Assembly (NCBI GenBank): GCA_031378345.1 | Contig: JANNDY010000124.1 | Span: forward strand, 62,001-126,000 | From: Emticicia sp031378345 | GTDB lineage: Bacteria; Bacteroidota; Bacteroidia; Cytophagales; Spirosomataceae | Reading direction: 5' to 3' | Length of the DNA stretch: 64,000 bases | In this document: piece after piece, positions 44,824 to 53,238 of the stretch | How positions within the stretch are numbered: the stretch's first letter is position 1 | Layout of the letters: each line of letters opens with the position of its first letter | Translations under genes and position numbers: made by a program | The notes under the pieces: generated by a model | What the model was told of the DNA's origin: nothing | The model's input: only the letters and a program-made list of their open reading frames with translations | The model's database searches: none

Positions 44824-44833
44824 TTCCAAAAGA

Positions 44834-46933
44834 ATGTCCTCAAAACCATCTATTCGTGGAGAAATACAGTTTCGAGCCAAAGTAACTTTTGGTCTAATCT
44901 TTTTGATAGGCTCGCTCGTAACTGCTCAAATATTTGTTGTCCAGACTTTTCAGAAGAAAAAATGGATGAATAAAGTAGAAAAAATGCAGCGTAAGCCAAT
45001 GAAAATTAAGGCAACGAGAGGCAATATCTACGCCGCCGATGGGCGAAGTTTGTTGGCAACATCTGTGCCTCGCTACCGAGTGGGCATTGATGTTACGAGA
45101 GCAAAACCAAAGTATTTGACCGAAAAATTAGACTCTTTGACTAATCTTTTAGCCAATTTCTTTAATGACCGTTCTGCAGAAGCATACAAAGAATTGATTT
45201 TAAATGCTCGAAATGGCGGAAAATTACAATTTGTTGCTTTGGGCGACCATTTAGTAGATTACCAAGAGCGACAAACGATAAAAAAGTTTCCGTTTTTTAG
45301 AGAAGGACCCATGAAAGGTGGCGGGAAATTCGAACAATTGAATCGCCGAGTGATGCCTTTTGATGACATGGCTTTACGTTCTATCGGAAAACTTGACCGT
45401 GATACACAAACCAAAGGAGATTTTGGGATTGAGTTTAGTTTCAATAATTATTTGGCTGGGCGAGATGGTATCGGATTTTTTCAACGCCTTGCAGGTGGTG
45501 TTTGGAAACCTTTGGAAGATAGTCCAGAAGTTCGTCCAGAGGCAGGTTTAGATGTTGTTACGACGGTTGATGTAAATTTTCAAGACATTGTAGAAAGTGC
45601 TTTACGCAATCAGGTTGTGAGTTCAAATGCCAAATATGGCTCAGCAATTGTGATGGAAATTGCCACCGGCGAAATCAAAGCAATCACTAATCTTTCTCGC
45701 CGTAGCGACTCTACACGCACTTTTTACCTCGAAGATTTCAATTATGCCGTGCGTGGTGGAACTGACCCTGGCTCAACTTTCAAGCTCGCCACGATGGTGG
45801 CTTTGTTGGAAAAAGCAAACTTAAATCTTGATGATAATGCAGGTTTTTGTGGTGGAAGCATCATGCACAACAAAACCGAAATGACTTGTTCGGAAAGTCA
45901 TGGTCAGCAAACTGTTCGTCAGGTTTTTGAACATTCTTGCAATATTGGCATCTATAATTTGGTCAAAAATAATTTTGGTTTCTCGAATGCAGATAACTTT
46001 GTGGCGTATTTGACTCGCTTCAAACTTGACCAGCCAGTTGGATTTCAGCTAAAAGGAGAAACCGAACCGATTATCAAAAACCGTAAAAGTTCGACATTTA
46101 GTAATACAACTATTCCGTGGATGTCGATTGGCTACGAAACTCGCCTTACGCCACTGCAAATGCTCACTTTTTATAATGCCATTGCCAATAATGGAAATTG
46201 GGTGCAGCCATTTATCGTGAAAGAAATAAGAGATGCCAATAAAGTGATTGAGAAATTTGAAGCTAATAAAGACCCAAATGCGATTTGCTCGGAGAGAACT
46301 GCAAAATTGGCTCAAGAAATGATGCGAGGCGTAGTAGAAAATGGTACGGCTAAAAATATCAATACAGGTTTCTGTAAAGTTGCAGGAAAAACGGGCACTT
46401 CAAGAAAACGTGAAAATGGCTACGTAAAAGACCAATATTACACGGCATTTATTGGTTATTTTCCTGCCAATAATCCAAAATATAGCTGTGCGGTTATTAT
46501 TGACGAGCCACAAGGTGCAAATCTTTATGCCCGTGATGTGGCAGCTCCAGTGTTCAGAACGATTGCTGACAAGGTTTTTGCTTATGATGTAGCACTTCAT
46601 CCTGCAAAAAACAGGCCTTCAAATATTCAAAAAATAGAAAGCCAAGAGCAAACTGGTTATGCCGAAGATTTTCGAACGGTAAGTGAAGAATTTGGTCTGC
46701 AAAATGCACCAACGAGTGCAGGATGGGTAAAAGCCACCAAAAATGGCAACTCAGTTGCTTGGAGAAAAATAGAAGATGCCGACAAAGATTTGCCAAATTT
46801 GGCAGGAATGACGCTCCGAGATGCCATGCACATTCTCGAAAACAAGGGCTTTCGAGTACGTTATTCAGGTTTGGGAAAAGTGGCTGATTTTGCAATTGTT
46901 CAACCAAAAGTTGTAGCTTTGGTTTTGAAATAA
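44834..46933 (+). CDS. ftsI: Peptidoglycan transpeptidase FtsI (PBP3) with C-terminal PASTA domain
   Basis: 699 residues. N-terminal membrane anchor (about 15-35), dimerisation domain, and transpeptidase domain with SxxK (S314-T-F-K317), SxN (S368-C-N370) and KTGT (K519-G521-T522). One PASTA unit ends the protein (DLPNLAGMTLRDAMHILENKG). It is the septal cross-linking enzyme acting with FtsW. The usual next genes murE, mraY and murD are absent. Confidence 0.94.
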   Translation: MSSKPSIRGEIQFRAKVTFGLIFLIGSLVTAQIFVVQTFQKKKWMNKVEKMQRKPMKIKATRGNIYAADGRSLLATSVPRYRVGIDVTRAKPKYLTEKLDSLTNLLANFFNDRSAEAYKELILNARNGGKLQFVALGDHLVDYQERQTIKKFPFFREGPMKGGGKFEQLNRRVMPFDDMALRSIGKLDRDTQTKGDFGIEFSFNNYLAGRDGIGFFQRLAGGVWKPLEDSPEVRPEAGLDVVTTVDVNFQDIVESALRNQVVSSNAKYGSAIVMEIATGEIKAITNLSRRSDSTRTFYLEDFNYAVRGGTDPGSTFKLATMVALLEKANLNLDDNAGFCGGSIMHNKTEMTCSESHGQQTVRQVFEHSCNIGIYNLVKNNFGFSNADNFVAYLTRFKLDQPVGFQLKGETEPIIKNRKSSTFSNTTIPWMSIGYETRLTPLQMLTFYNAIANNGNWVQPFIVKEIRDANKVIEKFEANKDPNAICSERTAKLAQEMMRGVVENGTAKNINTGFCKVAGKTGTSRKRENGYVKDQYYTAFIGYFPANNPKYSCAVIIDEPQGANLYARDVAAPVFRTIADKVFAYDVALHPAKNRPSNIQKIESQEQTGYAEDFRTVSEEFGLQNAPTSAGWVKATKNGNSVAWRKIEDADKDLPNLAGMTLRDAMHILENKGFRVRYSGLGKVADFAIVQPKVVALVLK

Positions 46934-46936
46934 AAT

Positions 46937-46959
46937 GTACGACAATTTTCTAAATTGTC
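46937..46959. repeat. GACAATTT/AAATTGTC hairpin (TACGACGG family)
   Basis: GTAC followed by eight-base perfect arms (46941-46948, 46952-46959) just after the ftsI stop; may also act as a terminator. Confidence 0.55.
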
Positions 46960-46975
46960 ATTGTGCCGATAATCA

Positions 46976-48265
46976 GTGATAAAGAAAATAACCTTAATTT
47001 TAACATTTTCTTGCCTCATCATTTGGCTTGGATATTTCACGCCACGTCAAGATTTTGGGCAACTTTTTGGCTTGTATTCAGCAATTTTTGTTGTTTATTT
47101 TTTCTTGGTAAAAGTTATTAAAAATCCCCGTGAAGTCATTTTCTTGGGGATTTTTTTTCGACTACTTTTATTGTTTTCAGTTCCTGCATTGTCAGATGAT
47201 TTTTATCGCTTCGTGTGGGATGGGCGGCTTTTGATAAATGGCATAAATCCATACACAATTCTTCCATCTGAATATATTCATTTGTCTAATTATCAACAAG
47301 TTATTCACAATACAGACATTTATCAACATCTCAACTCTCCAAATTATTATACTGTTTATCCACCTCTCAATCAATTCATTTTTGGAATAGCGGCATGGCT
47401 TTCGCAGGGGAGTTTGGTTGGAAATGTGGTTTGGTTGAGGGTTTTTATATTGTTGGCTGAGATTGGGACTTTGGTTTTAATGCAGAAAAGTTTCAATCAA
47501 CTAAATCAAAACTTCGCCCTTTATACTTTAAATCCTCTTATTATTATTGAATTAACTGGTAATTTGCATTTTGAGAGCGTAGTTATCTTTTTTCTCTTGA
47601 TTGCACTATATTTTTGGAAGAAAAACAATAATTTTAATATACTATTTAGTGCATTTTTCTTCGCCTGTGCGGTAAGTACAAAAATGCTTCCATTGATTTT
47701 TATCCCGTTGATTATCAAGCATTTAGACGTAAAAAAAGGCTTGATTTATGCTTCATTTGTTTGCATTTTTACACTTATGTTTTTTGTACGATTTCTTGAC
47801 ACACTACTTGTTGAAAAACTATTTTCGAGCGTGAATTTGTACTTTCAAAAATTTGAATTTAATGCCAGCATTTACTATTTAATTCGAGAAGTTGGCTTTA
47901 AAATTACTGGCTATAATATCATTGGAACGGCAGGAAAAGTGCTTGCTTTTTTGACTTTTTCGGGCATTTGTTTAATTTCTTGGAAGAGCAAAAACTTCTT
48001 CATAGGAGCTTTGGGCGTACTTTTTTTGTATTTTGCAATGGCAACAACGGTTCACCCTTGGTACGCTTCTACTTTGGTGGCAATTAGTATTTTTACCAAA
48101 TTTCGCTTCCCGATTGTTTGGTCATACCTCATTTTTTTGAGTTATGCTACTTATCAAACTACACTTTATCAAGAAAACCTTTGGTTGGTTTTTGTAGAAT
48201 ATTTTATTGTTTTTGGCGTAATGATTTATGAATTGAAAAAAGTCCCCCTTGTATATAGCCCTTAG
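46976..48265 (+). CDS. GT-C-like multispanning membrane protein, probable glycosyltransferase
   Basis: 429 residues with about eleven membrane helices. The first loop contains LSDDFYRFVWDGRLLINGINPY, the acidic motif and DGRL-like word of GPI/mannosyltransferase-type GT-C enzymes; PLNQFIFGIAAWL and HPWYASTL follow. Likely transfers a sugar from a polyprenyl carrier. Start is a GTG at 46976 and is uncertain. The last residues (KKVPLVYSP) run into a GC-rich repeat (48240-48312). Confidence 0.75.
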   Translation: MIKKITLILTFSCLIIWLGYFTPRQDFGQLFGLYSAIFVVYFFLVKVIKNPREVIFLGIFFRLLLLFSVPALSDDFYRFVWDGRLLINGINPYTILPSEYIHLSNYQQVIHNTDIYQHLNSPNYYTVYPPLNQFIFGIAAWLSQGSLVGNVVWLRVFILLAEIGTLVLMQKSFNQLNQNFALYTLNPLIIIELTGNLHFESVVIFFLLIALYFWKKNNNFNILFSAFFFACAVSTKMLPLIFIPLIIKHLDVKKGLIYASFVCIFTLMFFVRFLDTLLVEKLFSSVNLYFQKFEFNASIYYLIREVGFKITGYNIIGTAGKVLAFLTFSGICLISWKSKNFFIGALGVLFLYFAMATTVHPWYASTLVAISIFTKFRFPIVWSYLIFLSYATYQTTLYQENLWLVFVEYFIVFGVMIYELKKVPLVYSP

Positions 48266-48312
48266 TGTAAGCCGAAGGGGGTGTCCTGACTGGCGACGCC
48301 GTCGGACGGGGG
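48240..48312. repeat. GC-rich palindromic element at the 3' end of the glycosyltransferase gene
   Basis: CCCCCTT and AAGGGGG arms (about 48245-48281) followed by GCGACGCCGTCGGACGGG. The coding frame ends inside the element. Confidence 0.5.
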
Positions 48313-48317
48313 ATGTT

Positions 48318-49328
48318 TCACTCATTGGATTTTATCTTCCGAATAATCCTTTCGGCATGCACTCGTGAGTTTTCAATAAACAAACTATGTGTGTTCATTC
48401 CGCCACAAATTACTCCTGCAAGATAGACATTTGGCAGATTTGTTTCCATACTTTCTTCGTCATATTGAGGTTTCATTATTTCATCCTCCGAAAGATTTAT
48501 GCCAATTTTTTTCAAAAAATTCAAGTTTGGTTGATAGCCCGTCATCGAAATCACCCAATCATTTTCAATAATTTCAATTTTTCCTGAAATATCTATAATT
48601 ATTTTATTTTCAAATATTTCCGTAATTTCAGAATTAAAATAAGCCTTTATCGAACCTTCTTTTATGCGATTTTCAATGTCGGGTTTTGCCCAATATTTTA
48701 CTCGACTTCCCACTTCATCACCTCTAATAACCATCGTAACTTCCGCCCCTTTTCGCCAAGTTTCGAGGGCGGCATCTACGGCAGAATTGTTTGCTCCAAC
48801 AACCAAAACTTTCTGGAAAGCATAAAAATGTGGGTCTTTGTAGTAGTGCGTTACTTTTGGCAAATCTTCGCCTTTCACGCCCAATTTTTGCGGAATATCA
48901 TAAAACCCCGAAGCGATTACAATATTTTTTGCAAGATATTCTCCTTTCGTTGTTTTGATTTTATAAAATCCCGATTTGAAATCCCTCTCCCCTTCGGAGA
49001 GGGATTTAGGGTGAGGTGAAACTACCTCCAAAACTTCCTCAAAAAGCCTGATAGTCAAGTGTTTATGAATCGCAACTCTTCGATAATATTCCAATGCTTC
49101 GCTTCGAGTTGGTTTAGCATTATTCGACACAAAAGGCACATCGCCAATTTCCAGACGCTCAGAAGTGCTAAAAAAAGTCATGTTTACAGGATAATTATAA
49201 AGCGAATTTACCAGACATCCTTTCTCCAAAATCAAATATTTTAGCCCCGCTTTTTGAGCCTCAATTCCACAAGCAAGTCCAATCGGACCGCCACCAATAA
49301 TTATTATATCGTAATTTTCTGAATTCAT
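48318..49328 (-). CDS. ypdA: YpdA-family bacillithiol disulfide reductase
   Basis: 336 residues. FAD motif IIGGGPIGLACG, NADPH motif VVGANNSAVDAAL, and the C-terminal NVYLAGVICGGMNTHSLFIENSR are those of YpdA, the flavoenzyme that reduces oxidised bacillithiol in Firmicutes and Bacteroidota. Residues about 104-117 (SPHPKSLSEGERDF) have no place in the family and are coded by a copy of the CCCTCTCC repeat (48978-49019), inserted in frame in a surface loop. Confidence 0.88.
   Translation of the reverse strand: MNSENYDIIIIGGGPIGLACGIEAQKAGLKYLILEKGCLVNSLYNYPVNMTFFSTSERLEIGDVPFVSNNAKPTRSEALEYYRRVAIHKHLTIRLFEEVLEVVSPHPKSLSEGERDFKSGFYKIKTTKGEYLAKNIVIASGFYDIPQKLGVKGEDLPKVTHYYKDPHFYAFQKVLVVGANNSAVDAALETWRKGAEVTMVIRGDEVGSRVKYWAKPDIENRIKEGSIKAYFNSEITEIFENKIIIDISGKIEIIENDWVISMTGYQPNLNFLKKIGINLSEDEIMKPQYDEESMETNLPNVYLAGVICGGMNTHSLFIENSRVHAERIIRKIKSNE
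48978..49019. repeat. In-frame palindromic repeat inside ypdA
   Basis: ATCCCTCTCC/GGAGAGGGAT hairpin (48981-49005) with the tail TTTAGGGTGAGG. 42 bases, so it keeps the frame and adds 14 residues. Confidence 0.75.
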
Positions 49329-49441
49329 AAAAAACTATTTTGGGTTTAAAAATTTCACCAAATCCCTTATCTCCAATCTCACATCTCGAATCTAAACAAC
49401 AATCTTTTTTCCAAAATTCGTTCTTTTCGCTAAAAGTATGT

Positions 49442-49449
49442 TAATTTTG
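49442..49449 (+). promoter_or_regulatory. -7 element (TAATTTTG) before the TPR-like gene
   Basis: Perfect TAnnTTTG, 51 bases before the ATG at 49500; no clear -33 partner. Confidence 0.35.
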
Positions 49450-49499
49450 AAGATATTTTCGTTAATAGTTTCAGGATTTAAAATCAACCGCTAAACTCT

Positions 49500-50543
49500 A
49501 TGAAGTTTTTTGCTGTCTTGCTGTTCAGTATTTTTGCTGAAATTACTTTTGCACAAGATATAAATTATGTCAAAACCTACTATCCGTCAATCAACAAGGC
49601 GGAGATTATGGTAGTTGATGGCAAATATAAAGATGCCCTCGACAGTTACCAAAAAGCCTTTTCGCTGGCACGTGGTTTTATGAAAGATTATTTCAATGCT
49701 GCCGTGTGTGCTACTTATTTGGGCGATGCTAATAATACCTATAAATATTTGCTCGAAGTTGCTGGGAAAGGAATCAGCCTTGATTTTATCAAAAACGAAA
49801 CAGCTTTTATGGGTATTCAACAAGACCCAAATTGGCGTAATTTCGAGAAAGAATATTTGGCAAAAAAGCGAGAATTTGACCAAAAAGTCAATAAAAATTT
49901 AAAAGATAAATTAGCAAAAATAGTTGAGCGAGACCAATGGTTTCGAGTGAGAAATCCCGAAACTTATGCCGACTCTATTATAAAGGTTGATAAACAAAAT
50001 GCTACCGAATTAGATTATTTGATTGCACGTTATGGTTTTCCAAATGAAGATATGATTGGCTGCGGAGAAGGTGGAATGCCAGTGATTCAATACCCATTTT
50101 ACACCATTATTCGCCGACAAACACCTGATTATCAGACTGTTAACTTCTCCAATCATTTGATGAATGCTGTTAGAAGTGGGAAAATTTCACCACATTCTGC
50201 CACACATATCATGGCAACAGTCAATGCGAACGATGTGTTTTTTGCCCGCCATGTTTTCAAAATCTTGACTGATGAATCACTCAAAATGCAAGGAAAACCT
50301 TTTGCTCCGAAGCTCAATAAGTGGGTTTTTAGACAAATTGAGAAAGCAGATGAACAAAGAATCAACGAATTACGTTTACAAAATGGCATGGAAACTTTGG
50401 CAGATTACCGAAAAAAGATTTTATTTTCGATGAATGACAACCGTTTTTTGTTTCCATACCGTTCGTATGTAGGAATGTGGTCGGTAAATGACCCAAATAT
50501 CGCCTCTGATTATTTAGAGGGAACGGTGGTTTTGGAACAATAA
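49500..50543 (+). CDS. Exported protein with TPR-like N-terminus
   Basis: 347 residues. Signal peptide (MKFFAVLLFSIFAEITFAQ). Residues 30-90 look like one or two TPR units (GKYKDALDSYQKAFSLARG, DYFNAAVCATYLGD). The C-terminal 250 residues have no recognised motif. Located between ypdA and rseP, monocistronic. Confidence 0.65.
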   Translation: MKFFAVLLFSIFAEITFAQDINYVKTYYPSINKAEIMVVDGKYKDALDSYQKAFSLARGFMKDYFNAAVCATYLGDANNTYKYLLEVAGKGISLDFIKNETAFMGIQQDPNWRNFEKEYLAKKREFDQKVNKNLKDKLAKIVERDQWFRVRNPETYADSIIKVDKQNATELDYLIARYGFPNEDMIGCGEGGMPVIQYPFYTIIRRQTPDYQTVNFSNHLMNAVRSGKISPHSATHIMATVNANDVFFARHVFKILTDESLKMQGKPFAPKLNKWVFRQIEKADEQRINELRLQNGMETLADYRKKILFSMNDNRFLFPYRSYVGMWSVNDPNIASDYLEGTVVLEQ

Positions 50544-50609
50544 AAGTAAAATAATTTCACAAATAAAAAATTTGATTTTAACCTATAAATCAAACAAATC
50601 AGTTTACTA

Positions 50610-51944
50610 ATGGCAATTTTAACAATGATTGGTCAGCTTTTGCTGGCATTGACTATTTTAGTCGGCTTACACGAATTTGGACACTTTATTTTTGCTCGAA
50701 TGTTCGGCATTAGAGTCAATAAATTTTATATTTTCTTCGATTTCCTTTTTCCTTTACCTAATGTATTGAATTTTGCTTTGTGGAAAACAAAAAAAGGCGA
50801 CACAGAGTACGGCTTAGGTTGGTTTCCGTTGGGCGGCTACGTGGATATTGCAGGTATGATTGACGAAACCAAAGATGCTTCGCAGCTTTCTTCTGTGCCC
50901 GAGCCTTACGAATTTCGCTCAAAGCCAGCTTGGCAACGCCTTTTTGTAATGCTTGGAGGAATTATCGTGAATGTTATTCTCGGAATTTTGATTTTTTGGG
51001 GAGTAAAATATTATTGGGGCGAAGAATATTATTCAAAAGCTGAAATCAATAAATTAGGAATTTATGCACACCCCCTTGCCCAAGGAATCGGCTTGAAAAC
51101 TGGCGATAAAATCATCAAAGTAAATAACCAAGACTACGAAGGATTTGGAGATTTGAGGGCTTCGTTGATGCAAGAAAACACTTATTTTACGATTGACCGC
51201 AACGGTGAAACAAAGGAAATTCCTGTGCCAAATGGCTTAATTGATAGCGTAGCAAGCAAAGTGCCATTCATGGAGCCAATCATGCCTTTCAAAGTAGGCG
51301 AAATTACCAAAGGAATGCCAGCAGCAGAAGCAGGCTTGAAAGAAGGCGACAAAATTATTAAGGCAGATAGTACGCAAATTGCATATTTTCAAGGATTCCA
51401 AGAAGCCCTAAAAAAATCAGCAGGCAAGAAAATTGAATTGTTAGTTGAACGTGGAAATCAAACTGTAAAACTGACTCCAACAGTTACACAAGAAGGAACA
51501 ATTGGTTTTAAATTAGACCCAACTTTGGTTTCAAGCAAACGTACTTTGTCATTTAGCGAAGCATTTGTTACAGGTGCAAAAGATGCCTTGGGCGTAATTC
51601 CTAACCAAATCAATGGTTTTGGACGAATTTTTAAAGGACATATTTCGGCAGGAAATGCCGTAAGTGGACCAGTTGGATTGGCACAAATGTTTGGAAAAGC
51701 ATGGGATTGGGAAAGATTCTGGAACTTAACTGGCTTATTATCAATGGGTTTAGCATTTATGAATGCCCTTCCGATTCCGGCATTAGATGGCGGTCATGTA
51801 ATTGTACTTTTATACGAAATGATAACTCGCCGCAAACCATCAGAAAAATTCATGGAACGCACCCAACAAGTTGGCACATTCATTTTATTGACATTAATGG
51901 TACTTGTACTTTTCAATGATACTTTTAAGGCGATATTTAGGTAA
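50610..51944 (+). CDS. rseP: RIP metalloprotease RseP (site-2 protease)
   Basis: 444 residues. Zinc motif HEFGH (H21, E22, H25) in the first helix, two PDZ domains in the periplasmic part (PFKVGEITKGMPAAEAGLKEGD is the second), and the third ligand region NALPIPALDGGHV in the third helix. It cleaves membrane anti-sigma factors or remnant signal peptides within the membrane; the anti-sigma-like protein at 18413 is a conceivable client. Full length for Bacteroidota. Confidence 0.93.
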   Translation: MAILTMIGQLLLALTILVGLHEFGHFIFARMFGIRVNKFYIFFDFLFPLPNVLNFALWKTKKGDTEYGLGWFPLGGYVDIAGMIDETKDASQLSSVPEPYEFRSKPAWQRLFVMLGGIIVNVILGILIFWGVKYYWGEEYYSKAEINKLGIYAHPLAQGIGLKTGDKIIKVNNQDYEGFGDLRASLMQENTYFTIDRNGETKEIPVPNGLIDSVASKVPFMEPIMPFKVGEITKGMPAAEAGLKEGDKIIKADSTQIAYFQGFQEALKKSAGKKIELLVERGNQTVKLTPTVTQEGTIGFKLDPTLVSSKRTLSFSEAFVTGAKDALGVIPNQINGFGRIFKGHISAGNAVSGPVGLAQMFGKAWDWERFWNLTGLLSMGLAFMNALPIPALDGGHVIVLLYEMITRRKPSEKFMERTQQVGTFILLTLMVLVLFNDTFKAIFR

Positions 51945-51989
51945 GAACCCCACCCTGCCCTCCCCAAAATGGAGGGTAAACTCAAATAG

Positions 51990-52577
51990 ATGATAAAAAT
52001 TTTAGTTGCTTTTTTAACTTTGTTGGCACTAAACCCCACCGAAGCGTCGGTCGCCCCCAACCCCACCCCAAAAGGGAGGGGAGCAACTAACATTTCCTTT
52101 TACTCCCTCCCTTTTGGGGTGGGTTGGGGAGGGGTTTCACACGCCTTCCACACTTCGCTCACCGAGATTCAGTATAATGCCAAAGAAAAATCATTGGAAA
52201 TAAGTATTAGAATGTTTACAGATGATTTGGAAACAGCACTTACAAAATTTAATAATGGTCAGAAAATAATGGTTGGTGGAAAAAATGATAATAGTGACGT
52301 GGTTTTGCATAAATATATTCAACAGCATTTTGCCATTATTTCGCCACAAAAACAAAAGAAATCTTTAAGTTTTATTGGGAAAGAAATAGAAGGCGATGCT
52401 ACTTGGATTTATGTCGAAATACCTAATAGTCAAGACTTTAAAGGGTATACAATTTATAATAATTTGATGCAAGAAATGTTTGACGACCAAACTAACTTGG
52501 TTAATTTTATATATCTGGGCAACAAAAAAACTTTTCTTTTCAACGCCAAAACAAAGTCGGCTGAGATTGATATTTGA
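51990..52577 (+). CDS. DUF6702-like exported protein carrying an in-frame repeat
   Basis: 195 residues. After a signal-like start (MIKILVAFLTLLAL) the family motif appears only at HAFHTSLTEIQYNAKEKSLEISIRMFTDDLE (about 48-78). In relatives, as far as I recall, the motif follows the signal directly. The 36 residues between (NPTEASVAPNPTPKGRG and so on) are coded by a palindromic repeat (52027-52139). Whether the signal peptide still works is unclear. Function of DUF6702 is unknown; it lies behind rseP. Confidence 0.65.
   Translation: MIKILVAFLTLLALNPTEASVAPNPTPKGRGATNISFYSLPFGVGWGGVSHAFHTSLTEIQYNAKEKSLEISIRMFTDDLETALTKFNNGQKIMVGGKNDNSDVVLHKYIQQHFAIISPQKQKKSLSFIGKEIEGDATWIYVEIPNSQDFKGYTIYNNLMQEMFDDQTNLVNFIYLGNKKTFLFNAKTKSAEIDI
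52027..52139. repeat. Palindromic repeat inside the DUF6702-like gene
   Basis: Perfect 19-base arms CCCACCCCAAAAGGGAGGG (52062-52080) and its complement (52105-52123), extended outward with one extra C. GC-rich. The same words occur upstream (51945-51980) and downstream (52589-52628). Confidence 0.8.
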
Positions 52578-52588
52578 CAAATATAAAT

Positions 52589-52628
52589 TTCCTCTTCAGA
52601 AAAAGGAGAGGGAATTTAGGGGTGAGGT
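52589..52628. repeat. CCTCTTC..GGAGAGGG-type repeat
   Basis: Degenerate copy of the CCCTCTCC/GGAGAGGG + TTTAGGGGTGAGG element after the DUF6702-like gene. Confidence 0.5.
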
Positions 52629-52653
52629 AAAAAAACAATACAAAAAATATACA

Positions 52654-52692
52654 AATCAGTATGCCTGCATACTGATTTTTTTGTTACTTTTG
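52654..52692 (+). promoter_or_regulatory. Operator and -7 element of the second MarR gene
   Basis: Perfect palindrome with 11-base arms AATCAGTATGC / GCATACTGATT (52654-52677), followed after seven bases by TACTTTTG (52685-52692). The palindrome overlaps the -33 region, fit for autorepression. With its T7 tail it could also terminate the upstream gene. Confidence 0.6.
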
Positions 52693-52717
52693 TGTCCGTT
52701 TGTAGCAAAAAACACCA

Positions 52718-53188
52718 ATGAAGAAGGAAAAAACGATTGATTTTTATATAAAATGGGCATGGCATTCGATTTCACGCATGTATAATGCGTACGCAAATCC
52801 GAATGATATGACGATGGCAATTGGCTATGTTTTGCTCAATATTGACTCCGAAAAAGGAACGCCAGCTACAAAAATTGGTCCTTCGATAGGCATGGAACCA
52901 AGAAGTTTGACAAGAATGTTGAAAACATTGGAAGAAAAAGGCTGGATTTATAGAGAAATTGATGCTGATGATAAACGTTTTGTACGAGTTTTTTTGACCG
53001 AAGAAGGAAGAAAAAAAAGAGGATTCTCTCGTGAAGGAGTAATTATTTTTAATAAAATGATTCAAGAACAAATCCCTGCCGAAAAGTTAGCTGTATTTTT
53101 TGAAGTAATGAAAGAAATTAATCGCTTGGTTGATGACCAAAATAGTAAAGCTCGTGAAAATTTGGCTTTGATAAATGAAATGGCTTGA
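52718..53188 (+). CDS. MarR-family regulator
   Basis: 156 residues. KGTPATKIGPSIGMEPRSLTRMLKTLEEKGWI is the winged helix, EIDADDKRFVRVFLTEEG the wing. The N-terminal helix carries Trp residues (IKWAWHSISRMYNAY). The next gene starts 50 bases after its stop with its own promoter, so the target operon is not obvious. It is related to many Bacteroidota MarR proteins that control fatty-acid genes; this is inference. Confidence 0.88.
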   Translation: MKKEKTIDFYIKWAWHSISRMYNAYANPNDMTMAIGYVLLNIDSEKGTPATKIGPSIGMEPRSLTRMLKTLEEKGWIYREIDADDKRFVRVFLTEEGRKKRGFSREGVIIFNKMIQEQIPAEKLAVFFEVMKEINRLVDDQNSKARENLALINEMA

Positions 53189-53215
53189 AAAAACGCCTAT
53201 TTTCTTGTAATTTTG
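53185..53215 (+). promoter_or_regulatory. Promoter of the small outer-membrane protein gene
   Basis: TTG (53185-53187), 20-base spacer, TAATTTTG (53208-53215), a perfect -7 match; it overlaps the end of the MarR gene. It also shows the true start is ATG 53239. Confidence 0.5.
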
Positions 53216-53238
53216 TAGCAAGAAACCCAAAACCTCCT

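Noticed and set aside
572..50134. Explanation of TGATWATCA as Fur boxes
   Set aside because: Although the core resembles the centre of the Fur consensus, most copies are inside housekeeping coding regions and lack the flanking GATAAT repeats.
52480..52740. Open frame of 86 codons overlapping the DUF6702-like gene end and MarR start
   Set aside because: It runs across a repeat, an operator and a promoter, in another frame from two real genes.
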